Made by a program: the position numbers and the translations under genes
Notes under the pieces: generated by a model
What the model was told of the DNA's origin: nothing
What the model saw: only the letters and a program-made list of their open reading frames with translations
The model's database searches: none
Part shown: one piece after another, positions 39,165 to 50,393 of the stretch
Position numbering within the stretch: the first letter of the stretch is position 1
Layout: each line of letters begins with the position of its first letter
DNA from: Cepaea nemoralis
Taxonomy: Eukaryota > Mollusca > Gastropoda > Stylommatophora > Helicidae
Assembly (NCBI GenBank): GCA_014155875.1
Contig: JACEFZ010015069.1
Location: 1-64,000 of the forward strand
Direction: 5' to 3'
Length of the DNA: 64,000 nt

Positions 39165-39323
39165 TGGACTTGCTGTCTTATTTCGGGACAAACACGAACC
39201 CCACGTATCTAACTGATGCGGATGACAGTACATGCAGTCAGGACACGACAGCTACAACTGTCGGGGTGTCCCTTAACCATGCAATGACCTTCCTGTGGTT
39301 TAGGCTCACAGTAAAGGACCAAT
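39165..39323 (+). CDS. Host gene exon 2: N-terminal half of a discoidin-like domain
   Basis: A 159-bp exon (53 codons), phase 1 at both ends, with acceptor TATTTTTCAG and donor T|GTAATA. The competing donor at 39,311 would break the 3n length. It follows the EGF exon directly in phase. The translation has YLTDADDSTC and FLWFRLTVKD, the pattern I recall for the first half of the degenerate galactose-binding/discoidin-like module that follows 'CQY' in molluscan EGF/F5-8C proteins. Spliced to the exon at 49,110 it reads ...VKDQ-LTLNIGEPC. The assignment is by remembered family resemblance; the splice grammar is seen directly. Confidence 0.75.
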
Positions 39324-39334
39324 GTAATAATTTA

Positions 39335-39560
39335 TTGTTGTATTACAGTGTGAATGTTTGCCCTCCGTACACAGTTTACATATGTGACTTACTGTTGTAT
39401 TACAGTGTGCATTGTTTGCTACAACGTTCACATACATGTTGTGTTGTTGTATTATATTGTGAATGTTTGCTACACAGTTCACATATATGGATTGTTGCTG
39501 TATTATAGGGTAAATGTTTCCTACATAGTTCACATGTATGGTTTGTTGTTGTGTTTTAAG
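39335..39560 (+). repeat. About 52-bp minisatellite, short block next to exon 2
   Basis: About four degenerate units spaced 57, 52 and 51 bp. Each contains TATTACAGTGTGAATGTTTG-like sequence followed by a GTTCACATACATGG-like segment. It begins about 12 bases after the exon 2 donor. The same family is found again at 44,545-45,640. Confidence 0.85.
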
Positions 39561-40389
39561 AAATGAGGCTGTGCCACCGCCAAGTTATATACAATCACTG
39601 GCGCGCAACTTTAATCTGTCAGAAATTGACTCGGGACAAAATTTATGTGGCTGAAATGAAGATTAAGCCCCTGGACACTCAAGCGTAAAATTGTCAATGG
39701 CTTGTTTAAAAGGTAAAATTAGCTGGTCTTACTATCCCAACGGAGTGGCAAGGGGAAGGCTAGGCTACTTGATGGTGCAGGTCCCCCCCTCCCACAACAT
39801 AACTACCCTCCTGGTACATAATTAAGACCCCACCAAGGTAAAGAAAACAATTACTTCCCTTTGGGAAAACAGTATAACCATTGAACAGTGAGTTAAAGCA
39901 AAGTAGAATCACTTTTATTGTCTATCATTAATCATTAAACATGCGATGGTTATCAGGATGATGATAGTGAAACTGCCGATGTTTAGGCAATACAACAATC
40001 GCATATATGCAGTGATGTAATCCATGTTCATAACTCTAAATTTACTTGTATCATATCTGAATCTGTGGCCAGGTTACAGGTGAAGTGATGCCCCAATCGT
40101 CTCCCATCAAGCTCCAATAGGATTAGCCAGGAGTCGCTATGTTTAGTCAAAGACCATTATGGTCCGCTACAGACAGCTATGGTCAGATAGGAACTACCGT
40201 TCAGTCCTGACGCCATCTGGTCCCTCCTCGTTTTCAAAATCTATAATCTGCCATTTTTGTTGAGAGCTTGGAAGGCTTAATAAAAAATGTGTATACACTA
40301 GTTCTACAATATTAGGTACTACATACAATCTATCACCCAGTATACCCACACATAGAAATGTTTGGCTGTGTCTATTCCGGTTTTTCGCG
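39561..40389. other. Intron, nothing recognised
   Basis: Unique sequence with no supported gene, RNA or repeat family. Confidence 0.5.
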
Positions 40390-40406
40390 TTCTCTCTCTC
40401 TCTCTT

Positions 40407-40483
<77 letters not shown>

Positions 40484-40484
40484 T
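40390..40484. repeat. (CT)n microsatellite
   Basis: Almost pure CT repeats with a few interruptions. The arginine/glutamate-rich open frame read from the other strand is an artefact of this repeat. Confidence 0.97.
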
Positions 40485-41632
<1,148 letters not shown>

Positions 41633-41928
41633 GATGTATGTGTATGGGTGGGGATGTGTTTTATTGCGTTCGATAACGGTCCATATGATTGAGATGAAAT
41701 TTTCTACATATATTCTTTTCATTCCCGTGCAGGCAACTGTCATTGTTATTTTTTTTCCAGCTATTTACTTACTAAAATTTAATATTTAAATTTACATTAT
41801 CATTTCCATATAGCAAGGGGACTTAACAAAAGAGAAGTTATTTCAAGAGGCATAACTTTTAATCATTGGCACCTTTCCGTCTTGACAGACGATAGTTTGG
41901 TACATTGTGCTTCAAAAAGGCTTAATAA

Positions 41929-42351
41929 CTACAATCCATGGCGGTGGCGAGTGTGGCTGGTAAGGCCAATTCTTGCTGCAAATGTTTTCCCACAGTAGGT
42001 GCATGTGAAAACATGGTCAATCCCACCATTTTGCACCATCTTACGTCTCTCACGCTCTGTGTGTGCTTTATCTGCAATCATTTTCTCCTTTGTCTTTATT
42101 CCATTTCTGATAGCTGCCCTCCAAGCAACACGTTCAGTGGCGACGTTTTCCCATTGTGCATTATCAATGCCTGTATCAATCATGTCCCGCTTACACACAT
42201 CTTTGTATCGTAGTAGAGGCCGACCCTGAGATCTCCTACCCGTCTGTAATTCACCAAAAAAGATGTCCTTTGGTATTCTACCATCATCCATCCTCCTAAC
42301 ATGTCCTATCCATCTAAGTCTACGAAGACTGAGCATGGAATACACCGTCAC
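41929..42351 (-). pseudogene. C-terminal LINE ORF remnant (RT thumb plus C2H2 finger)
   Basis: About 140 codons are open to a TAG stop at the 3' end of LINE B. Visible are RWIGHVRRMDDGRIPKDIFF, QTGRRSQGRP and a C-terminal finger FTCTYCGKTFAARIGLTSH...H. This is the same layout as the last part of LINE A's protein (RWAGHLTRMPDHR..., CPHC...H). At the internal junction the duplicated string TGAGAACG and an in-frame TGA separate it from the endonuclease start, so no fusion protein is encoded. The finger and thumb could still be translated from an internal ATG near 42,336, though that is speculative. Confidence 0.85.
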
Positions 42352-43135
42352 ACGTTCTCACGTTCTCACATTCCAGGTTGCAAGCCGTAGCTTGAGATTT
42401 TTATTCTTTTTATTAGTACCTGGTGCATTGGTTTTACAGCCTGCGATTCAGATTGTGTCCTAGCCCCAAGCACCCATTGAAGCAGGCAGGCTCTGGCGGA
42501 TCAGCACCCAATTGGCCGGGGGCTGTCCAGCTTGAGGCGGACGGTAGCTGATCGGTGACACCTGTATGTGTCTCCCACCGTCAGAGGCAACGCGTGGCGC
42601 CCCATGTCTACGCCAACTGACAAGGACTTATAACCAGTAACAGTTGCCTCTCGCTTTGATTCCGAGACCGGTTAAGACCAGGGATGGAGTTATTGCCTCT
42701 CCATAGCACAACGCCTGGGCTAGAATAAATAAACCATGTGTTGCCCATGCAGCATGATCCCTCTCTTGGCCCGTCTAGTTCACACCAGAGGAAAGTTAAC
42801 ACCTATACATCTGGAACAAGACAAGCTGCAGAAGCTGCCGGATCAGCAAAGCAATTCTCTAGCTGTCCGCCTGTCGGAGCTTCGATCCTAGACCAGCTGC
42901 CAACCAAGGCTTAGGGCCTGGTCTGCCCTGCCATGACTTATTTTGTCTTTGGGTTGCACTTCCACGCACCAGGATAAGGCTAGTACCCTCACAATTGCGC
43001 TCTTCCGCCCGAAGCCGTTGGCACAATGTGGGTTATCGGGTTTGGTAAGCGCCGCCCAACATTCGGCGCTGACAGAAAGCAGGTAGTACCGTCTACTGTC
43101 ATACGGTAGCTCAGTCATATCTGACTAAGACCTGA
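41931..43135 (-). mobile_element. Internally deleted LINE (LINE B) with intact ends and TSD
   Basis: A 1,205-bp minus-strand element between 10-bp direct repeats CTTAATAACT (41,921-41,930 and 43,136-43,145). Its first about 770 bp (43,135 down to about 42,370) align along their length with the 5' region of the decayed element at 59,335-60,100. It then reaches the endonuclease start (LATWNVRT), and the sequence jumps directly to the RT thumb and C-terminal finger. About 2.5 kb of endonuclease and RT is therefore missing. The 5' end can fold as a hairpin (CTTAGTCA-GATA-TGACTGAG). It has the same TSD length as LINE A but a different 5' UTR family. It cannot encode RT. Confidence 0.9.
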
Positions 43136-43145
43136 CTTAATAACT

Positions 43146-43453
43146 TTTTAAAATAACTTTTAATAACATTGCTATTATGTTATATATAGGTTGTTGCATT
43201 GTTTTCAAAGATTTATAAACTCTTTGTCTACAGTTATTTACAGGCATATGAGTTATAATAAATAGTGATATAATCTTTAAGGCATTTTCATAGTTTTCAT
43301 AAAAATAATGCATCTATTTAAATAGTGAAAATTTCTAACTCATCTTTTCGACTCAAGAAGTTATCTACAGTCATGTAGATGATTGAAAATAGTTTTCATT
43401 AAAAATAATGGATGGTGTGTGGAAGGACATTCTTAAGGTAGTTTGTTTTTTGT
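43146..43453. other. Intron, nothing recognised
   Basis: AT-rich unique sequence beyond the LINE B target-site duplication. Confidence 0.5.
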
Positions 43454-43925
43454 TACATGAATTTAATGAGACGCTCCCCGCCAGAGGCTGGGCGAAGCCG
43501 CGCCGGGTCAGATAGATAGACAGACAGATAGTCGTGAACGGGAGCTTATATGACTACTTATATGAATTAAATGAGATGCTCCCCACCAGAAGCTGGGCGA
43601 AACCGGGCCGGGTCAGACAGACAGACAGACAGATAGACAGACAGACAGACATATAGTCGGGAACGGGAGCTTATATGACTACTTATATGAGTTAAATGAG
43701 ATGCTCCCCACCAGAGGCTGGGTGAAGCCGGGCCGGGCCAGACAGACAGACAGAAAGATAGACAGACAGACAGACAGACAGTCGGGAACGGGAGCTTATA
43801 TGACTACTTATATGAATTAAATGAGATGCTCCCCACCAGGGACTGGGTGAAGACGGGTCAGACAGACAGACAGACAGAGAGACAGGTAGATAGATTCCCG
43901 CAGTGGGGCCGGGCCGGGTCAGCTA
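43454..43925 (+). repeat. Tandem 107-125-bp module with CAGA/GATA tails
   Basis: About 3.5 copies, with spacing between the GCTGGGCGAAG-type cores of about 107, 124 and 125 bp. Each has TTAAATGAGATGCTCCCCACC, then GGCTGGGCGAAGCCGGGCC, then a GACAGACAGATA run and GGGAACGGGAGCTTATATGA. The last ends GGGTCAGCTAGT before the TA repeat. GC-rich ends of the form CCGGG...CTAGT occur in Helitron and some RTE-type 3' termini, so these may be tandem transposon ends; this is not established. Confidence 0.8.
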
Positions 43926-44544
<619 letters not shown>

Positions 44545-45640
44545 TGACAGTATTACAGTGTGAATGTTTGCTACATGGTTCACATACAATGTTTGTTGTT
44601 GTATTATAGTGTCAATGTTTCCTAAACAGTTCACACACATGGTGTGTTGTTGTATTATAGTGTGAATGTTTCCTACACAGTTCACATAAATGATTTGTTG
44701 TTGTATTATAGTGTGAATGTCTCTACATACTTTGCAGACATCGTGTGTTGTTATATTATAGTGTGCAGTGTTTGCTACATAGTTTACAAACATGGCTTAA
44801 CCGTGTGCTATACTGTGTAGTGTGTGCTATATCGTTCACATACATGGCTTAATCTTATGCTATAGTGTGCAGTGTTTGCTGCATAGTTCACATGCATGGC
44901 TTATTCCTGTGCTATAGTGTGCAGTGTTTGCTACATGGTTCGCCTACATGGCTTAATCTTGTGCTATAGTGTGCAGTTTTTGCTACACAGTTCGCCTACA
45001 TGGCTTATTCTTGTGCTATAGTGTGCAGTGGTTGCTAACATAGTTCACATAAATGTTTTATTATTGTGGTACAGTGTGCAGTGTTTGCTACATAGTTCAC
45101 ATACAAGGCTTAATATTGTGCTATAGTGTGCAGTGGTTGCTACATAGTTCACATACAAGGCTTAATCGTGTGCTATAGGGTGCAGTGGTTGCTACATAGT
45201 TCACATAAATGTTTTATTATCGTGGTACAGTGTGCAGTGTTTGCTACATAGTTCACATACAAGGCTTAATCTTGTGCTATAGTGTGCAGTGGTTGCTGCA
45301 TAGTTCACATACAAGGCTTAATCTTGTGCTATAGGGTGCAGAGTTTGCGAACTGTGTATACTTCACATACATGGATTTTTGTGCAGTCTTTGCTTCGCGT
45401 ACATAGTTCACATACATGGTATATTGTTGTTTTGTGGTTTATGCAATGTTAGCACCAAGCGTATAGTTCACATATACTAGTGATTATTGCGACGTAGGTT
45501 GCACTGTTTCGGAATCGTGTATAGTTCGCATACAGGGTTCATTCTTGTACTACAGTGCGCAGTGTTTGAGTCCCTTGTATGTTTCACATGCCTCTTATAC
45601 TGCAATAGGTATAGCCTGCAATACTTACGTCCTGTATATA
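44545..45640 (+). repeat. 52-bp minisatellite, main block
   Basis: About 20 units of the family next to exon 2. The unit contains TATAGTGTGCAGTGTTTGCT followed by ACATAGTTCACATACATGGC. Units starting at 44,861, 44,913, 44,965 and 45,017 are exactly 52 bp apart. Early units use GAATG where later ones use GCAGTG. Units decay beyond about 45,340. Confidence 0.9.
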
Positions 45641-46440
45641 TTTGTAGAAAGTCACTATTTTTAGGCAATGTATAAGTGCACATAGTTGTAAGAACTGCCT
45701 GACACATGGCCAGGTTATTGGAAAGTAAAGAGTGGAAGAGTAATCCGTTAATACTCAGGCCAGGTGTTCATCACGGGCACAAGAACACACCTGATCCGAG
45801 ACTTGTCTTGTGTGAGATTGGAACCCTGATTGTCCGCACTAATAGGTAACCACATGGTTGTGGTAGTACTCACCCCAGTGCCAAGTGATCAGCAAGACAG
45901 TCCACCTCATGAAGGATGTGAACCTTGGACTGGATACTGGACAGATATTTCCTTGTCTCAAAAAAAAGCTGGATCGGGCATAATAGCGTATCTGACACAG
46001 TGAATAAAGTATGATGAAAGGTGTAGACAAGCATTCTTTTGGCGGAGTGGAAGGCTTCTAGTCAACAATCACATTTAGAGAGCATCTGCTGGATTTTCTA
46101 CTCAGGTCATGCTAGTTTTGGGAAACGAGCAGATGGACAGACTGGCTGGATCTACACCACTCTCTGGGGTATTGGCGCTTGCTGAAGCAGATGTGACCGG
46201 GCCAATTTGGGATCGTGCGTATAGTGAAGACGAACGGGTGGGTCATCGAGGCTAGCAGAGAATGGCGTTGTAGGGAGTCACCAGAGGATCTGGCGGGCAC
46301 ATGGGACTCAGAGGAAAGGGCAGACGGGCGCATAATCAGGCTGCTACTGGTATCCCGCTTGCTACTGGTACCTTTAGCGCCGGTACTCTTCGCTGTTGTT
46401 ACAGATGACGCGCAGTGTAGAATTGTCTAGGTGGTGCTAA
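45641..46440. other. Intron, nothing firmly recognised
   Basis: Unique sequence. On the minus strand near 45,805-45,835 GGTTCCAATCT resembles a tRNA B box, possibly an old SINE, but no A box at the right spacing was identified. Confidence 0.45.
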
Positions 46441-46696
46441 GGTTCATAACTCAACTCAATACGGCTTAGCTCAACTTAACTTAACTCAGTTCAGCTCAAC
46501 ACAACTCAATTCAGCTTATCTCAACTCAGCTCAGCTTAATTCAACCCAATTCGGCTCAACTTAACACAGCTCAACTCAACTCAACCTCATCTCAACTCAA
46601 CTCAGCTCAACTCAACTCATCTCACATCAGCTCAACTCATCTCAGCTTAATTAAACTCAACTCGGCTCAGCTCAACTCAACTCAGCTCATCTCAAC
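46441..46696. repeat. (CTCAA)n-type pentanucleotide satellite
   Basis: Imperfect ACTCA/GCTCA pentamers for about 250 bp. Confidence 0.93.
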
Positions 46697-47291
46697 AAGA
46701 TGAAGACATATATCAGTCATCAGTGCATCAGGTTGGAATCTCTGGACAATGAAATACTTACCCCAATGAGAGGACACGATCGCACTCTAGGCATCATCTC
46801 AGTCTGAATGTAATCGCGTGCTCACTCGTTACCTGGCTATATCATTACATGTCTCTTAAGATGGAAGTTCCAGTAACTACGGTCTTGGTCTCTCCGTGGG
46901 TTTCTGAGTAGGAGAGGTCTAAAAGAGCTCCGCAACACATATCCCGTTGAGATCTTATTGTGGTACTTTAACTTGTGAAAGGTATCCCCATAAGCCCCAC
47001 TTTGGTTGATACAGATCCTTCTCATGAATAAAACACCCGAACCTCAGTGCAGGTAAGCATGGCTGTTCCAGAGGATTCTGCGACCGACCAACCAAGAAAC
47101 TAACCAGTCACCCAACAACCAACTAACCGAACAGCTAACAAATCAACCATTGATTCAACTATTTAATTAACTAAGTATTCAACAAACTAAGCTACAACCA
47201 ACATAGCAGCTAACCAACCAACCAATAGTAACTTAACTTCCGGAAACCTCACACATCTTTCACAATGTAACCTATGAAATAATGATATATA
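46697..47291. other. Intron with CAAC-rich low complexity
   Basis: Unique sequence, then a degenerate AACCAAC-rich stretch at about 47,075-47,225. No gene is recognised. Confidence 0.5.
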
Positions 47292-49109
47292 AACCACCCA
47301 CAGCCGGTCTACTTGACTTTACATCAAAATAACCAATCACCGTTAACTTAACATCCACACTAGTCTATTCGACTTTACATTGAAACAACCAAACACTGTT
47401 CCCATCCACAGCTAGTCTGCTCAACTTTACATTGAAACAACCAAACACTGTTCCCATCCACAGCTAGTCTGCTCAACTTTACATTGAAACAACCAAACAC
47501 CGTTCCCCATCCACAGCTAGTCTGCTCAATTTTACATTGAAACAACCAAACACCGTTCCCATCCACAGCTAGTCTGCTCAACTTTACATTGAAACAACCA
47601 AACACCGTTCCCATCCACAGCTAGTCTGCTCAACTTTACATTGAAACAATCAAACACTGTTCCCATCCACAGCTAGTCTGCTCAACTTTACATTGAAACA
47701 ACCAAACACTGTTCCCATCCACAGCTAGTCTGCTCAACTTTACATTGAAACAACCAAACACCGTTCCATCCACAGCTAGTCTGCTCAACTTTACATTGAA
47801 ACACCAAACACCGTTCCCATCCCACAGCTAGTCTGCTCAACTTTACATGAAACAACCAAACACCGTTCCCATCCACAGCTAGTCTGCTCAACTTACATTG
47901 AAACAACCAAACACCGTTCCCATCCACAGCTAGTCTGCTCAATTTTACATTGAAACAACCAAGCACCGTTCCCATCCACAGCTAGTCTGCTCAACTTTAC
48001 ATTGAAACAACCAAACACCGTTTCCCATCCACAGCTAGTCTGCTCAACTTTACATTGAAACAACCAAACACTGTTCCCATCCACAGCTAGTCTGCTCAAC
48101 TTTACATTGAAACAACCAAACACTGTTTCCCAATCCACAGCTAGTCTGCTCAACTTTACATTGAAACAACCAAACACTGTTCCCATCCACAGCTAGTCTG
48201 CTCAACTTTACATTGAAACAACCAAACACTGTTCCCATCCCCAGCTAAGTCCTGCTCAACTTTACATTGAAACAACCAAACACCGTTTCCATCCACAGCT
48301 AGTCTGCTCAACTTTACATTGAAACAACCAAACACCGTTCCCATCCACAGCTAGTCTGCTCAATTTTACATTGAAACAACCAAACACCGTTCCCATCCAC
48401 AGCTAGTCTGCTCAACTTTACATTGAAACAACCAAACACTGTTCCCATCCACAGCTAGTCTGCTCAACTTTACATTGAAACAACCAAACACTGTTCCCAT
48501 CCACAGCTAGTCTGCTCAACTTTACATTGAAACAACCAAACACCGTTTCCATCCACAGCTAGTCTGCTCAACTTTACATTGAAACAACCAAACACCGTTC
48601 CCATCCACAGCTAGTCTGCTCAATTTTACATTGAAACAACCAAACACCGTTCCCATCCACAGCTAGTCTGCTCAACTTTACATTGAAACAACCAAACACC
48701 GTTCCCATCCACAGCTAGTCTGCTCAACTTTACATTGAAACAACCAAACACTAGTCCCATCCACAGCTAGTCTGCTCAACTTTACATTGAAACAACCAAA
48801 CACTGTTCCCATCCACAGCTAGTCTGCTCAACTTTACATTGAAACAACCAAACACCGTTCCCATCCACAGCTAGTCTGCTAAACTTTATATTGAAACAAC
48901 CAAACACTGTTCCCATCCACAGCTAGTCTGCTCAACTTTACATTGAAACAACCAAACACTGTTCCCATCCACAGCTAGTCTGCTCAACTTTACATTGAAA
49001 CAACCAAACACTGTTAACTTCCCATCCACAGCTAGTCTGCTCAACTTTACATTGAAATAACCAAACACTGTTAACTTCCCATCCACAGCTAGTCTGCTCA
49101 ACTTTACAG
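47292..49109 (+). repeat. 52-bp minisatellite abutting the exon 3 splice acceptor
   Basis: About 35 head-to-tail units of 52 bp (for example starts at 47,401 and 47,453). The unit contains CATCCACAGCTAGTCTGCTC, then AACTTTACATTGAAACAACC, then AAACACTGTTCC. The first and last units are the most diverged. The last unit runs without a gap into TCTGCTCAACTTTACAG|TGACGCTGAAC, the splice acceptor and first bases of host exon 3. Ordinary units read TTTACATTGAAAC there, so they lack the AG. Open frames on the minus strand are artefacts of the repeat. Confidence 0.96.
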
Positions 49110-49267
49110 TGACGCTGAACATAGGGGAGCCGTGTGACAATGAGAGACGCTATAAGTCTCAGCTGAGACTGAGATTGATGTCAGCTGCGACACGGCCATC
49201 CTCCTACACACTCTGGAGCTGAGAGGGGAAATAGCACACTCACTCTGCTCTGTCAGGATCAGCGGAG
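49110..49267 (+). pseudogene. Host gene exon 3: C-terminal half of the discoidin-like domain, one base short
   Basis: The acceptor is AACTTTACAG and the donor is G|GTTAGA, phase 1 at both sides. The length is 158 bp where 159 (53 codons) would keep frame. The first part reads VTLNIGEPCDNERRYKSQL. The second part, in the next frame, reads EIDVSCDTAILLHTLELRG and SLCSVRISG, which matches the expected 'VD..CD.......L.G...LCS..ISG' end of this module and joins exon 4 as ...ISG-GRNIAIRQ. A single missing base between about 49,156 and 49,175 explains everything. This stretch holds the perfect palindrome AGTCTCAGCTGAGACT (49,155-49,170) and a CTGAGA direct repeat. It is either a consensus error or a true disabling mutation of the gene; I cannot tell which. 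Confidence 0.75.
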
Positions 49268-49324
49268 GTTAGATGTTCCCGACTTTGTTGTGCATCGATT
49301 CATACACCTGAGTAATTATTTGAT

Positions 49325-49660
49325 GTTTCATCGATTAACACACTCAGTAGTCTTTGATGTTTTATCGATTCACACACTCAGTAGTTTTTAATGTGTCGTC
49401 GATTCACACACTCAGTAGTTCTTTGATGTTTCATCGATTTTCACACTCAGTATTCTTTGATGTTTCATCGATTCACACACCCAGTATACTGGGATGTGCA
49501 TCGATTCACACTCTCAGTATTCTTTGATGTTTCATCGATTCACACACCCAGTATACTGGGATGTGCATCGATTCACACTCTCAGTAGTCTTTGATGTTTC
49601 ATCGATTCACACACCCAGTATACTGGGATGTGCATCGATTCACACTCTCAGTATTCAGTA
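49325..49660 (+). repeat. 34-bp repeat with TCGATTCACAC core
   Basis: About ten units with TCGATT starts at 49,331, 49,365, 49,399, 49,434, 49,468, 49,501 and 49,535, so the period is 33-35 bp. From 49,468 on, two unit types alternate (TTTGATGTTTCATCGATTC and ACTGGGATGTGCATCGATTC), forming a dimeric higher-order repeat. It lies just downstream of exon 3. Confidence 0.92.
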
Positions 49661-49852
49661 ACTACATGCGCTTTCACGGGTATACCCTAAACAGCACATT
49701 TTCTTTCAGATTCCTCCATTGAAATGTATACCTTAATCAACTCACCCCAGGATCTCATATCTTTAGCCATCCTGTGCTATCCCGTTCGTGTCGTCCCTTA
49801 CAGTTCACTTCTGTTTCTACGAGAGGGCTCTAAATGAAAACCTAATTTTGTG

Positions 49853-50075
49853 TCTGTGTGAGTGTGGGTGTGTGTGGGTGTGTGTGTGGTGTGTGTGGAT
49901 GGGTGGGTGTGTGAGTGGGTGGGAGTGTGTGTTGGTGTGTGGGTGGGTGGATGTGTGTGGTGGATGGGTGGGTATGTGTGGGTGGGTGAGTGGGTGCGGG
50001 GTAGGTGGGGGTATGTGTGTGCGTATGTGTGTGTGGGTGGGTAGGTGGGTGTATGTGTGTGTGTTTGTGTGTGAA
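49853..50075. repeat. GT/GGGT-rich low-complexity tract
   Basis: Runs of GTGTGTGGGTGGGTG with many GGG tracts on the + strand, so G-quadruplex formation is conceivable. Open frames across it on both strands are artefacts. Confidence 0.93.
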
Positions 50076-50104
50076 TATATTCAAAAATATAAAGAACACA
50101 TGTA

Positions 50105-50393
50105 TCATGTTTCGATGTAGTCGCCACTGCGCTCAATGCAAATCCTCCAGTGCCGATAAAGTGCTTGGGTTCCTGAAGAAAAATCGTTTCTGTGGTCATT
50201 AATCGGTGTCCCCACGGGTCATATCCAGTTTGTCAAAGAAGCCACGCTTTTTTAAAACTTCCTACTGCACTCAAACACTTGCTGCACATGGAGGCATGCA
50301 TCGCCATCACGGACGTGTTTATGCCGATGAATCCTTTTAAATTTCACCCCTTCACTGATCAAAAAGCGTTTAAAAGAATGATGCGCCGCTTTG
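50105..50393 (-). pseudogene. Mariner-type transposase relic, internally deleted
   Basis: Read on the minus strand in one frame from about 50,393 to the TGA at 50,105. The first part has FKRFLISEGVK, HRHKHVRDGDACL and QQVFECSRKF, resembling the N-terminal helix-turn-helix region of mariner/SETMAR-type transposases. After two in-frame stops the frame continues to LYRHWRICIERSGDYIE and a stop, the typical C-terminal end of such transposases. The whole DDD/E catalytic core is absent. It lies in the intron between exons 3 and 4. Terminal inverted repeats were not found by eye. Confidence 0.7.

Noticed and set aside
39311..39316. GTAAAG as the exon 2 donor
   Set aside because: It would make the exon 146 bp and break phase; the GTAATA at 39,324 gives 159 bp and phase 1.
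47375..49140. Series of minus-strand frames with VWLFQCK repeats
   Set aside because: Translation of the 52-bp minisatellite, not a protein.
49788..50199. Thr/His/Pro-rich and Val/Gly/Trp-rich frames
   Set aside because: Artefacts of the GT-rich tract; the same applies to 62,994-63,963.
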